The position numbers were made by a program, and so were the translations under genes. This document shows positions 36,917 through 45,565 of a stretch of 64,000 bases of DNA, in pieces; position 1 is the first letter of the stretch, and each line of letters begins with the position of its first letter. The notes below the pieces were generated by a model. That model searched no databases, was not told where the DNA came from, and worked only from the letters and a program-made list of their open reading frames with translations. The DNA comes from Methylibium sp965279545. GTDB taxonomy: Bacteria; Pseudomonadota; Gammaproteobacteria; Burkholderiales; Burkholderiaceae_C. The stretch lies in the NCBI RefSeq assembly GCF_965279545.1, contig NZ_OZ257250.1, positions 2,852,001 to 2,916,000 of the forward strand, read 5' to 3'.

Positions 36917-37282
36917 TCAGTCGAACGCGCGGATCTTGGCGATCAGCTCGTCGGCATCGACCGGCTTGACCACGTAGTCGCGTGCGCCCTGGCGCATGCC
37001 CCAGACCTTGTCGGTTTCCTGATTCTTGCTCGTGCACATGATGACCGGCACATCGGTGAAGCGCGCGTCGCGCGTGATGGCACGCGTGAGCTGAAAACCG
37101 TTCTGACCGGGCATCACGACATCCATCAGGATCAGGTCGGGCTTCTCTTCGCCGAGACGGCGCATGGCCTCCTCCCCGTTCTCGGCCGTGCGCACGGCAT
37201 AGCCGCGCTTGACCAGCAACTCGGACAGGAAGTGCAGTTCGGTCTTCGAATCGTCGACGAGCAGGATCTTCTCGATCGCCAT
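36917..37282 (-). CDS. pilH: Single-domain response regulator PilH
   Basis: A 121-residue CheY-like receiver: acidic pair in LLVDDSK, phospho-acceptor Asp54 in LILMDVVMPGQNGF, switch Thr/Ser in IMCTSKNQ and Lys in YVVKPVD. PilH is one of two receivers phosphorylated by ChpA, and in Pseudomonas acts mainly as phosphate sink or on retraction. The ATG at 37282 gives exactly one receiver domain. It is 77 bp downstream of pilG. Confidence 0.95.
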   Translation of the reverse strand: MAIEKILLVDDSKTELHFLSELLVKRGYAVRTAENGEEAMRRLGEEKPDLILMDVVMPGQNGFQLTRAITRDARFTDVPVIMCTSKNQETDKVWGMRQGARDYVVKPVDADELIAKIRAFD

Positions 37283-37359
37283 GGTGGGGGTCCTCTAACT
37301 TGTGCGGGCAGCCGGGCGCACTGCGTTCCCTGCGCCCTGCAGGGGGTGAGCGAGAGCAG

Positions 37360-37788
37360 TCACGCGACGCGGCGGCGGTGCTGTTCCACCGCTCGCAACA
37401 ACTGGTCTTTGGTGAAGGGCTTGGTCAAATAGTCCTCGGAGCCGACCATGCGGCCGCGCGCCTTGTCGAACAGTCCGTCCTTCGAGGACAACATGATCAC
37501 CGGCACGCCGGAAAACCTGGGGTTGCGCTTGATGATGGCGCAGGTCTGGTAGCCGTCGAGCCGCGGCATCAGGATGTCGCAGAAGATCAGGTGCGGCTGG
37601 TGGTCGTTGACCTTGGCCAGGGCGTCGAAGCCGTCTTCGGCCAGCAGCACCTGGTAGCCACCCTGCTTCAGGAAGATTTCCGCGCTGCGCCGGATGGTGT
37701 TGCTGTCGTCGATGACGAGCACGCGGATCGCTTCGGCCGCTCCGGCTTCGGATCCCTCTTGACCCACTTGCGTCAGCGCCTGGTTCAC
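37360..37788 (-). CDS. pilG: Response regulator PilG
   Basis: A 142-residue CheY-like receiver with an N-terminal extension of about 20 residues, typical of PilG. Markers are VLVIDDSNTIRRS, Asp71 in LIFCDILMPRLDGY, MLSSKDGLFDKARGRMVGS and YLTKPFTKDQLL. In Pseudomonas, PilG promotes pilus extension and cAMP signalling through FimV/FimL. It starts 26 bp after the rubredoxin stop, which suggests co-transcription. Confidence 0.95.
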   Translation of the reverse strand: MNQALTQVGQEGSEAGAAEAIRVLVIDDSNTIRRSAEIFLKQGGYQVLLAEDGFDALAKVNDHQPHLIFCDILMPRLDGYQTCAIIKRNPRFSGVPVIMLSSKDGLFDKARGRMVGSEDYLTKPFTKDQLLRAVEQHRRRVA

Positions 37789-37814
37789 CGGCTGTGCTCC
37801 TCAGCGACAGGTTG

Positions 37815-37988
37815 CTAGATCTGCACCATCTCGAAGTCCTCTTTGCGCGCGCCGCATTCGGGACAGGTCCAGTTCATCGGCACATCGGCCCATACGGTAC
37901 CTGCAGCGAGGCCGTGTTCCGGGTCCCCGGCCGCCTCGTCGTAGATCCATCCGCAGATGAGGCACATCCAGGTCTTCGATTCGCTCAC
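37815..37988 (-). CDS. Rubredoxin
   Basis: A 57-residue iron-sulfur-free Fe(Cys)4 electron carrier. The two knuckles are MCLICGWIY and WTCPECGARKEDFE, with the typical spacer DEAAGDPEHG...TVWADVP. The GTG at 37988 was preferred because it gives the SESKTW N-terminus and normal length; a shorter ATG start at 37967 would begin inside the first knuckle. It heads the pilGHIJ-chpA run, an arrangement shared by Burkholderiales; its redox partner is not obvious. It is divergent from the thiD-like gene across 158 bp. Confidence 0.92.
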   Translation of the reverse strand: MSESKTWMCLICGWIYDEAAGDPEHGLAAGTVWADVPMNWTCPECGARKEDFEMVQI

Positions 37989-38005
37989 GGTGTCTTGGCT
38001 GCTCA

Positions 38006-38027
38006 CTACAATGACGAAAGATTGTAG
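38006..38027. promoter_or_regulatory. Inverted repeat at the predicted rubredoxin promoter
   Basis: The arms CTACAAT (38006-38012) and ATTGTAG (38021-38027) are perfect and 8 bp apart. On the minus strand the right arm contains a good -10 hexamer TACAAT, with a weak TTGTTT 19 bp upstream. The dyad therefore surrounds the presumed transcription start of the rubredoxin-pil operon and could be an operator. No cognate regulator is known to me. Confidence 0.35.
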
Positions 38028-38146
38028 CGATCGCCTTTGGCAAAAAAACAAGGGTTAGTGGGCACATACGCAACATTCCTCATCATTTTCTGGAACTCCG
38101 TGACCGCCTGCGCAGCCGCGACCCCGAGCCCTGATCGAACCATCCG

Positions 38147-39106
38147 ATGAACACCATCGCGCCAAGCGCTTCCGACCAAACCGAGCCCGCCGCGAGCGAC
38201 GCGCCGCCGGCATGCGTGATGAGCTTCAATGCCAGCGACCCGAGCGGCGCCGGCGGACTGGCCGGCGACATCTCCACCATCGCCGCGATGGGCGCGCACG
38301 CCCTGCCGGTTGTCACCGCTATCGTGATGCGTGACACCGCCGAGGTCTTTGAGTCGCACGAGATCGAGGCCGACACCATCGTCGAGCAGGCCCGCAGCAT
38401 CCTCGAGGACGTGACGATCTCGGCCTGGAAGGTCGGATTCCTTGGCAGCGCCGAGGGCGTGGCCGGCGTCGCCGAAGTGCTGAGCGACTACCCCGACGTG
38501 CCGCTGGTCGCCTACCTGAGCAGCGTGTCGTGGCTGGACGAGGACGACCAGCAGTCCTACCTCGACGCCTACCGCGAGCTGATCCTGCCGGCGACCGAGG
38601 TGCTGGTCGGCAACCAGCAGACCCTGATCGACTTCCTGTTGCCAGACTGGGACACCGAGCGTCCTCCCTCGGCGCGCGAGCTGGCGGTGGCGGCCGGAGA
38701 ACTGGGGGCGAAGTACGTGCTGGTCACCGGCATCGCGCTGCCGGCCGGCCGGGGTGCCGAGGCCCAGGTCGACAACGTGCTGGCTTCGCCGCAGGGTGCC
38801 ATCACCGGCGAGAAATTCGAGCGCTTCGATGCCACCTTCCTGGGCGCCGGCGAGACGCTGGCCGCGGCGCTGGCCTCGCTGCTGGCGAGCGGGCAGGACC
38901 TGCACCTGGCGGTGTCGGAGGCCCTCAGCTTCCTGGACCAGGCGCTGGACGCGGGTTTCCGGCCGGGCATGGGCAGCGTCGTGCCCGATCGCTTCTTCTG
39001 GGCGCTGCCCGATGCAGAACCCGGTGCCGACGACGAAGGCCTGATGGGCGAACCCGCGCCCGACGACATCCCGACGGCCGACCGCGGCCCGCGTCGCATT
39101 CACTGA
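38147..39106 (+). CDS. ThiD-like (hydroxymethylpyrimidine kinase family) protein with altered active site
   Basis: A 319-residue ribokinase-fold protein of the ThiD family. It keeps the N-terminal SFNASDPSGAGGLAGD strand-loop (about 26-41), VVTAIVMRDT (about 55-64) and KVGFLGS (about 95-101). The anion-hole motif, normally GTGC, reads GAGE (233-236), and the usual DPVM and PNxxEA segments are replaced (YLSSVSWLD, LVGNQQTL). The C-terminus is acidic. Annotation pipelines would call it phosphomethylpyrimidine kinase, but the missing catalytic Cys and other changes make that activity doubtful. It sits 16 bp before hemL. Confidence 0.8.
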   Translation: MNTIAPSASDQTEPAASDAPPACVMSFNASDPSGAGGLAGDISTIAAMGAHALPVVTAIVMRDTAEVFESHEIEADTIVEQARSILEDVTISAWKVGFLGSAEGVAGVAEVLSDYPDVPLVAYLSSVSWLDEDDQQSYLDAYRELILPATEVLVGNQQTLIDFLLPDWDTERPPSARELAVAAGELGAKYVLVTGIALPAGRGAEAQVDNVLASPQGAITGEKFERFDATFLGAGETLAAALASLLASGQDLHLAVSEALSFLDQALDAGFRPGMGSVVPDRFFWALPDAEPGADDEGLMGEPAPDDIPTADRGPRRIH

Positions 39107-39122
39107 CACCGAATCCTCCCCG

Positions 39123-40436
39123 ATGCCCGACTCGCGAAACGCCAGCCTGTTCGAACGGGCCCGCCGCAGCATTCCCGGCGGCGTGAATTCGCCGGTCCGC
39201 GCCTTCCGCGCGGTCGGCGGCACGCCGCGCTTCATCACCCGTGCCGACGGTGCCTACCTGTGGGACGCCGACGGCAAGCGCTACATCGACTACATCGGCT
39301 CCTGGGGGCCGATGATCCTGGGCCACGGACACCCGGCGGTGCTGGAAGCCGTCCAGAAGGCCGCCACGGAAGGCTTCAGCTTCGGCGCCCCGACCGAGCG
39401 CGAGGTCGAGCTGGCCGAGGAGATCCTGAAGCTGGTGCCGAGCGCGGAGCAGGTGCGCCTGGTCAGCTCCGGAACCGAGGCGGCGATGAGCGCGCTGCGG
39501 CTGGCCCGCGGCGCGACAGGGCGCTCGAAGATCGTCAAGTTCGAGGGCTGCTACCACGGCCACGCCGATGCCCTGCTGGTCAAGGCTGGCTCGGGTCTGG
39601 CGACCTTCGGCCACCCCACCTCGGCCGGCGTGCCGGCCGAGGTGGTGCAGCACACCCTGGTGCTGACCTACAACGACGTGGCCGAACTCGAAGCCGCCTT
39701 CGCTGCCCACGGCGGCGAGATCGCCTGCGTGATGATCGAGCCGATCGCCGGCAACATGAACTTCGTGCGCGCCAGCCTGCCCTTCATGCGGCGGCTGCGC
39801 GAGCTGTGCACGCAGCATGGCGCGCTGCTGGTGTTCGACGAGGTGATGACCGGCTTTCGCGTCGCGCTCGGCGGCGCGCAGAGCCTGTATGCGCGGGCGA
39901 TCCCCGGCTTCAGGCCCGACCTCAGCGTGTTCGGCAAGGTCATCGGTGGCGGCATGCCGCTCGCGGCCTTCGCCGGTCCGCGCGCGATCATGGAGCAGCT
40001 CGCGCCGCTCGGTCCGGTCTACCAGGCCGGCACGCTGAGCGGCAACCCGGTCGCCACCGCCTGCGGCCTGGCAACGCTGCGCGAGATCCAGCGACCCGGC
40101 TTCTTCGATGCGCTCGGGCGCCGCACGCGCGCGCTGCTCGACGGCCTGCTCACGGCGGCGGCCGAGAGCGGCGTGCCGATGGTCGGCGACAGCGAGGGCG
40201 GCATGTTCGGTTTCTTCTTCCCGAAGACGGCAACCCGTGAACTGCCGCAGAACTATCCGCAGGTGATGGCCACCGACGGCGAGCACTTCAACCGCTTTTT
40301 CCACGGCATGCTGGAGCGCGGCATCTACCTGGCGCCGGCCCTCTACGAAGCCGGCTTCGTCAGTGCTGCGCACAGCGAGGCCGATCTTGCCGCCACCGTG
40401 CAGGCGGCCCGCGAGGCACTGGCGGCAAGCGGCTGA
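39123..40436 (+). CDS. hemL: Glutamate-1-semialdehyde 2,1-aminomutase
   Basis: A 437-residue PLP enzyme converting glutamate-1-semialdehyde to 5-aminolevulinate in tetrapyrrole synthesis. Features seen are SIPGGVNSPVRAFRAVGG, SSGTEAAMSALRLARG (phosphate binding), YHGHADALLVKAGSG (the gating loop), VFDEVMTGFR, and the PLP lysine Lys272 in SVFGKVIGGGMP. Length is standard. Its stop overlaps the start of the mutarotase gene by one base (TGATG). Confidence 0.97.
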   Translation: MPDSRNASLFERARRSIPGGVNSPVRAFRAVGGTPRFITRADGAYLWDADGKRYIDYIGSWGPMILGHGHPAVLEAVQKAATEGFSFGAPTEREVELAEEILKLVPSAEQVRLVSSGTEAAMSALRLARGATGRSKIVKFEGCYHGHADALLVKAGSGLATFGHPTSAGVPAEVVQHTLVLTYNDVAELEAAFAAHGGEIACVMIEPIAGNMNFVRASLPFMRRLRELCTQHGALLVFDEVMTGFRVALGGAQSLYARAIPGFRPDLSVFGKVIGGGMPLAAFAGPRAIMEQLAPLGPVYQAGTLSGNPVATACGLATLREIQRPGFFDALGRRTRALLDGLLTAAAESGVPMVGDSEGGMFGFFFPKTATRELPQNYPQVMATDGEHFNRFFHGMLERGIYLAPALYEAGFVSAAHSEADLAATVQAAREALAASG

Positions 40437-41266
40437 TGGCGCTGATCGAGGTGCTCGGCCAGCCGGCGGTCGCGCTGCGCTCGCCCAACGGTGCGCGGGC
40501 GACCGTGCTGCTGCACGGCGCCCATGTCGTGTCATGGCAGCCGGCCGGCCTGCCCGAGCAGCTCTACCTCTCGCCGCAGGCCAAGGCCGGCCCCGGTCAG
40601 GCGGTGCGCGGTGGCATTCCGGTGATCTTCCCGCAGTTCGAGCGCCGCGGCCCGCTGCCGCGGCACGGCTTCGCGCGCGACCGTGCCTGGACCCTTCTCG
40701 ATCAGGGTGGCCCCGGGCAGCACGCCCAGGCCGTGCTGCGACTGGCCGACGACGCGGCGACACGCTCGCTGTGGCCGCACGCCTTCGAGGCCGAGCTGAC
40801 CGTCAGCCTGACGGGCCGCACGCTGGAGATGGAGCTGGCGGTGCTCAACACCGGCGAGCAGCCGCTGACGTTCACGACCGCCTTGCACACCTATCTGCGC
40901 TGCGACGACGTGCGCGAGTGCCGCGTCAGCGGCCTGCTGGGCCACGCGTTCGAGAACAGCCTGCGCGGCACGACGCACCAGCAGGAAATCGAGCCGCTCA
41001 CCCTCGTCGGCGAGATCGACCGCATCTACTGGAACGTCGATACGCCGGTGGTGTTGCAGGCGCTGCGGCGTCGCCTCGCGCTCACGGCCGCAGGATTCCC
41101 CGACCGGGTGATCTGGAATCCCGGCCCCGACAAGGCTGCGACCCTGGCCGACTTGCCCGACGCGGACTGGCAGCACCTGCTGTGCATCGAGGCGGCCTGC
41201 ATCGGCCAGCCTGTGATGCTCGCGGCCGGGCAAGAGTGGGCCGCGCGGCAGACGCTGCAGGCCTGA
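40436..41266 (+). CDS. D-hexose-6-phosphate mutarotase (YeaD-like aldose 1-epimerase)
   Basis: A 276-residue galactose-mutarotase-fold protein that interconverts anomers of hexose 6-phosphates. Typical elements are VLLHGAHVVSWQP, FPQFERRGPLPRHGFARDRAW (catalytic His region, residues about 60-80), ALHTYLRCDDV, and NPGPDKAATLADLPDADW followed by the Glu-containing strand LLCIEAACIGQPV. It is translationally coupled to hemL, although no functional link is obvious. A gap of 232 bp follows before mpl. Confidence 0.9.
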   Translation: MALIEVLGQPAVALRSPNGARATVLLHGAHVVSWQPAGLPEQLYLSPQAKAGPGQAVRGGIPVIFPQFERRGPLPRHGFARDRAWTLLDQGGPGQHAQAVLRLADDAATRSLWPHAFEAELTVSLTGRTLEMELAVLNTGEQPLTFTTALHTYLRCDDVRECRVSGLLGHAFENSLRGTTHQQEIEPLTLVGEIDRIYWNVDTPVVLQALRRRLALTAAGFPDRVIWNPGPDKAATLADLPDADWQHLLCIEAACIGQPVMLAAGQEWAARQTLQA

Positions 41267-41498
41267 GCCCGCTCCCCTGCCCAGGGCCGGCGAGCGCAGA
41301 CCTGCGGCCAGCCGCCTGCGAACAGCGCGCCGACGCGCAACATGGGGCCGCCCTGCCCGCCACCGAAGGTGAATCCGGGCACGCCGACCGGCGTGCCGGC
41401 TTGTTCGGCAACCCGCGTGGAACAGCTCGTGCTTCCGCCTATTCGACGACAACGGCCGCTGCAGGCGTTGCCGCGACCCGCTCCTAGAATCCCACGCC

Positions 41499-42848
41499 AT
41501 GCACATCCACATCCTCGGCATCTGCGGCACCTTCATGGGTGGCCTGGCGGCGCTGGCTCGCGAGGCCGGGCACCGGGTCACCGGCTGCGATGCCAATGTC
41601 TACCCGCCGATGAGCGACCAGCTCCGTGCGCTGGGCATCGAGCTGATCGAGGGCTGGGACGTGCAGCAGCTGGCGCTGAAGCCGGATCTGTACGTGATCG
41701 GCAACGTGGTCTCGCGCGGCAACGCGCTGATGGAAGCCCTCCTCGATGCCGGCCTGCCCTACACCAGCGGGCCGCAGTGGCTGGCCGAGCATGTGCTGCA
41801 GGGCCGCCACGTGCTGGCCGTGGCCGGCACGCACGGCAAGACGACGACGACCTCGATGCTGGCGTGGATCCTGGAAGCGGCCAACCGCCAGCCGGGGTTC
41901 CTGGTCGGCGGCGTGCCGCAGAACTTCGGCGTGAGCGCGCGTCTGGGTTCGGGCCAGCCGTTCGTGATCGAGGCCGACGAGTACGACACCGCCTTCTTCG
42001 ACAAGCGCAGCAAGTTCGTGCACTACCGGCCGCGCACCGCGGTGCTGAACAACCTGGAGTTCGACCACGCCGACATCTTCGCGGATCTGGCGGCCATCGA
42101 GACCCAGTTCCACCACCTGCTGCGCACCGTGCCGGCCAGCGGGCGCGTGATCGTCAACGCTCGCGAGGAGAGCCTCGCGCGCGTGCTCGAGCGCGGCTGC
42201 TGGAGCGATGTGCAGCGCTTCGGCGTGCGCGGCGACGTGCCCGGCTTCAGGGCCCGCGGCGAGCCGCACAGCTTCGACGTGCTGAAATCCGGCGTGCAGG
42301 TCGGTCGCGTGGAGTGGGCGCTGCTGGGCGAGCACAACCAGCTCAATGCGCTGGCCGCGATCGCCGCGGCAGAGCACGTGGGCGTCGCGCCTGCCGACGC
42401 GGCCCGGGCGCTGGCCGGCTTCGCGAACGTGAAGCGCCGGCTCGAGCTGCGCGGCGAAGTCCGCGGCGTGAAGGTCTACGACGACTTCGCCCACCACCCG
42501 ACGGCCATGCGCACCACCATCGACGGCCTGCGCCGCCGGATCGGCGAGCAGCGCATCCTGGCCGTGTTCGAGCCGCGGTCCAACACGATGAAGCTGGGCG
42601 CGATGAAGGCCCAGCTGCCGTGGGCGCTGGAAGAGGCCGACCTGGCCTTCTGTCACAGCGGTGGCCTCGGCTGGAATGCGAACGAGGCGCTGGCGCCACT
42701 CGGCGAGCGTGCGGTCGTCAGCGAGTCGATCGACGTGCTGGTCAAGCGCGTCGTCCAGGCCGCACGCACCGGCGACCACGTGCTGTGCATGAGCAACGGC
42801 AGCTTTGGCGGCATCCACGACAAGCTGCTCGCCGCGCTGGCGCGATGA
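41499..42848 (+). CDS. mpl: UDP-MurNAc:L-Ala-gamma-D-Glu-meso-DAP ligase
   Basis: A 449-residue Mur-ligase-family enzyme that reattaches recycled murein tripeptide to UDP-MurNAc. It has an N-terminal Rossmann part (MHIHILGICGTFMGGLA), the ATP P-loop AGTHGKTTTTSML (about residues 108-120), the central EADEYDTAFFDKRSKF and NNLEFDHADIF motifs, and the C-terminal DDFAHHPTAM and FEPRSNTMK. The start lies at the canonical MHIHILGIC. It is coupled to yqiA by an ATGA overlap. Together with ampD in this window it indicates murein recycling. Confidence 0.97.
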   Translation: MHIHILGICGTFMGGLAALAREAGHRVTGCDANVYPPMSDQLRALGIELIEGWDVQQLALKPDLYVIGNVVSRGNALMEALLDAGLPYTSGPQWLAEHVLQGRHVLAVAGTHGKTTTTSMLAWILEAANRQPGFLVGGVPQNFGVSARLGSGQPFVIEADEYDTAFFDKRSKFVHYRPRTAVLNNLEFDHADIFADLAAIETQFHHLLRTVPASGRVIVNAREESLARVLERGCWSDVQRFGVRGDVPGFRARGEPHSFDVLKSGVQVGRVEWALLGEHNQLNALAAIAAAEHVGVAPADAARALAGFANVKRRLELRGEVRGVKVYDDFAHHPTAMRTTIDGLRRRIGEQRILAVFEPRSNTMKLGAMKAQLPWALEEADLAFCHSGGLGWNANEALAPLGERAVVSESIDVLVKRVVQAARTGDHVLCMSNGSFGGIHDKLLAALAR

Positions 42849-43441
42849 AGCCGCCGTCGCACCTGCTCTACCTGCACGGCTTCCGCTCCTCCCCCGGTTC
42901 GGCGAAGGCCCAGCGCGTGGCGGCCGAGGTGGCCCGGCTGCAGGACGCGGGCCACTCCCTGGTGTGGTGCTGCCCGCAACTCCCGCCGTCGCCGGCCGGC
43001 GCGCGGGCGCTGATCGACTCGCTGACCGGCGACTGGCCGTCCGATCGCATGGCGGTGATCGGCAGTTCCCTCGGTGGCTTCTATGCCACGGTGCTGGCCG
43101 AACAGCGCGGCTGCCGTGCGGTCGTGCTCAATCCTGCCGTCGACCCGGCCGACACGCTGGCCGGCCAGATCGGCGAGCAGACCGCCTGGCACGACCCGGC
43201 ACTGCGCTTCGAGTTCACCGCGGCCCACGTCGAAGAGCTGCGGGCGATGCGGCCGGACCACCTGCGCAATCCATCGCGCTACCTCGCCGTCATCGCGAAG
43301 GGCGACGAGGTGCTCGACTGGCGCGAGATGACGGCCCGCTACGCCGGCGCCCGCATCAAGCTGCTGGAAGGCGGCGACCATGCGCTGAGCGACTTCGACG
43401 ACCACCTCCCGGATCTGCTGGGCTTTCTCGGCCTGGGCTGA
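42845..43441 (+). CDS. YqiA-family alpha/beta-hydrolase (esterase)
   Basis: A 198-residue short alpha/beta hydrolase of the UPF0227/YqiA type. Evidence is the N-terminal LLYLHGFRSSPGSAKA, the nucleophile elbow GSSLGG (Ser75), the family segment VVLNPAVDPADTLAGQIG and a late GGDHALSDFDDH carrying the catalytic His. The natural substrate is unknown; E. coli YqiA hydrolyses short acyl esters. Its start overlaps the mpl stop (ATGA), and the RNB gene begins 34 bp later. Confidence 0.93.
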   Translation: MKPPSHLLYLHGFRSSPGSAKAQRVAAEVARLQDAGHSLVWCCPQLPPSPAGARALIDSLTGDWPSDRMAVIGSSLGGFYATVLAEQRGCRAVVLNPAVDPADTLAGQIGEQTAWHDPALRFEFTAAHVEELRAMRPDHLRNPSRYLAVIAKGDEVLDWREMTARYAGARIKLLEGGDHALSDFDDHLPDLLGFLGLG

Positions 43442-43475
43442 ACGCGCCGTGGCGGATGGGACAATCCGCTCCGAT

Positions 43476-45557
43476 ATGTCCGATACCTATGCCCTGTTCG
43501 AAGAGGCCGGCAAGTTCCTCGCCGGCCGTGTGATGTCCGAGGCCGAGAGTTCGCTGCAGGTCGAGCTCGATTCCGGCAAGCGCGTCAAGGTCAAGAGCGC
43601 CAATGCACTGCTGCGCTTCGCCAAGCCGGCGCCGGCCGAGTTGCTGGCGCAGGCGCACAGCCTGTCGGGCGAGATCGACCTCGACCTGATCTGGGAAGTG
43701 GCGCCCGACGAGGAGTTCGGCTTCGACGACATCGCCCGCGAGTATTTCAACGCCCACCCCGATGCGCCGCAGCGCGCGGCCACGCTGCTGCGGCTGTTCG
43801 ACGCGCCGCACTACTTCCACCGGCGTGGCAAGGGGCGCTTCCGCAAGGCGCCGGAAGACATCCTGAAACAGGCGCTGGTGGCGATCGAGCGCAAGGCGCA
43901 GCAGGCGGTGCAGATCGACGCCTGGGCGGTCGAGCTCGCCGGCGGGCACTGCCCGGAACCGATCGCCGAGCAGCTTTACCGGATTTTGTTCAAACCGGAC
44001 AAGAACGCCCCCGAGTACAAGGCCGTGGTCGATGCCGCGAAGCGCTCGCACAAGGCGCCGCTCGACCTGCTGAAGGACGCCGGCGCGATCACCAGCCCCT
44101 ACCAGTTCCACTGGAAGCGTTTCCTGTTCGAGTTCTTTCCGAAGGGCACGGCCTTCCCGCCGCTCAGCGCGCCGGCGGTCAAGAACGACCTGCCGCTGGC
44201 CGCGGTGCAGGCGTTCTCGATCGACGACTCGAGCACCACCGAGATCGACGACGCACTGTCGGTGCAGGGCCTGGGCAGCGACACCATCGTGTTCGGCGTG
44301 CACATCGCCGCGCCCGGCCTGGCGATCCAGCCGGGCTCGGCCATCGATCAGGTGGCGCGCACGCGCTGGTCCACGGTCTACATGCCGGGCAACAAGCTCA
44401 CCATGCTGCCCGACGAGGTGGTGCAGGGCTACACGCTGCTCGAAGGGCGCGACTGCCCCGCGGTGTCGGTCTACTTCAGCTTCGACGCGGAGTCGCTGGC
44501 CGTGAAGGCGGTCGAGACCCGGCTGGAGAGGGTAGCGATTGCCGCCAACCTGCGCCACGACCGGCTCGATGCGGTGATCACCGAGCCCACCTTGACCGGC
44601 GGGGCTGCGGCCGACTACGCGTTCGCCCCCGAGCTCGCCTTCGCCTTCCGCCTGGCGAAACACCTGAAGGCGCAGCGCGAAGTGGCGCGCGGCAAGCCCG
44701 AGAACTTCAACCGGCCGGACTACAACTTCAAGCTCGAAGGCACGAAGCCGGCGAACGCTGGCGACGAGCCCGACGGCAGCGAAACGGTGCTCATCACCGA
44801 ACGCAAGCGCGGCTCGCCGCTGGACCTGATCGTGGCCGAGGCGATGATCCTCGCCAACAGCCACTGGGGCGGCTGGATCGCCGAGTGCGGCGTGCCCGGC
44901 ATCTACCGCAGCCAGGCCAGCATGGCCCCGGGCATCAAGGTGCGCATGGGCACCAAGCCGGCGCCGCATGCCGGCATGGGTGTCAGGCAGTACACCTGGG
45001 CCACCTCGCCGCTGCGGCGCTACGTGGACCTGGCGAACCAGTGGCAGATCATCGCCTGCGCGCGCCACGGCCGCACGGCGGCACTGGCCGCGCCGTTCAA
45101 ACCCAAGGATGCCGAGCTGTTCTCGGTGATCTCGGGATTCGAAGCCGCCTACGCCGCCTACAACCAGTTCCAGAACGGGCTCGAGCGTTACTGGACGCTG
45201 CGCCATCTGCAGCAGGCGGGCATCGCCGAGCTCGATGCCGCGGTGATGAAGGACGGCCTGGTGCGCGCCGACACGCTGCCGCTGGTGTTCCGTGCTCTCG
45301 GCTGCGAAGCGCTGCCGCGCGGCGCGCGGGTGCGGGTGCGCATCACCGGTGTCGACCTGCTCACGCTGGACCTGCATGCGAGCCTGGTCACCCGGCTCGA
45401 CGACCCGGCCACGCCGGCCGACGACGCACCGCTCGAAACGGACGAAGGCGACGAAGCCGACGCCGCGGCCGATGCGGCCGCACCGCTGGCGCTGGCGATC
45501 GATGTGCAGGATGGCGACAATGCCGCCGAGCCGGCCGCGTCCGGCACCGTCAACTGA
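43476..45557 (+). CDS. RNB-domain exoribonuclease (RNase II/R family)
   Basis: A 693-residue 3'-to-5' exonuclease. An N-terminal region of about 230 residues with no clear cold-shock domains leads into the RNB catalytic domain. The metal-binding cluster reads SIDDSSTTEIDDAL, with Asp250, Glu256, Asp258 and Asp259; Glu replaces the second Asp of E. coli RNase II. Further RNB landmarks are MPGNKLTMLPDEVVQG, SPLDLIVAEAMILAN and YTWATSPLRRYVDLANQ. A C-terminal S1-like barrel ends in a long acidic Ala-rich tail. The ATG at 43476 fits better than the in-frame GTG at 43449, which encodes unconserved residues. I do not assign it to RNase II or R specifically. Confidence 0.92.
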   Translation: MSDTYALFEEAGKFLAGRVMSEAESSLQVELDSGKRVKVKSANALLRFAKPAPAELLAQAHSLSGEIDLDLIWEVAPDEEFGFDDIAREYFNAHPDAPQRAATLLRLFDAPHYFHRRGKGRFRKAPEDILKQALVAIERKAQQAVQIDAWAVELAGGHCPEPIAEQLYRILFKPDKNAPEYKAVVDAAKRSHKAPLDLLKDAGAITSPYQFHWKRFLFEFFPKGTAFPPLSAPAVKNDLPLAAVQAFSIDDSSTTEIDDALSVQGLGSDTIVFGVHIAAPGLAIQPGSAIDQVARTRWSTVYMPGNKLTMLPDEVVQGYTLLEGRDCPAVSVYFSFDAESLAVKAVETRLERVAIAANLRHDRLDAVITEPTLTGGAAADYAFAPELAFAFRLAKHLKAQREVARGKPENFNRPDYNFKLEGTKPANAGDEPDGSETVLITERKRGSPLDLIVAEAMILANSHWGGWIAECGVPGIYRSQASMAPGIKVRMGTKPAPHAGMGVRQYTWATSPLRRYVDLANQWQIIACARHGRTAALAAPFKPKDAELFSVISGFEAAYAAYNQFQNGLERYWTLRHLQQAGIAELDAAVMKDGLVRADTLPLVFRALGCEALPRGARVRVRITGVDLLTLDLHASLVTRLDDPATPADDAPLETDEGDEADAAADAAAPLALAIDVQDGDNAAEPAASGTVN

Positions 45558-45565
45558 CCCATTGC

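Noticed and set aside
38027..38034. GCGATCGC octamer (HIP1-like palindrome)
   Set aside because: A single copy; in a GC-rich genome this occurs by chance and has no known role outside cyanobacteria.
41267..41498. Possible short coding remnant on the minus strand in the mutarotase-mpl spacer (FTFGGGQGGPML)
   Set aside because: No ribosome binding site, runs antisense into the mutarotase gene, and no family resemblance.
43449..43475. GTG start nine codons upstream for the RNB gene
   Set aside because: The extra residues do not look conserved and the ATG at 43476 begins the natural N-terminus; no better ribosome binding site exists upstream.
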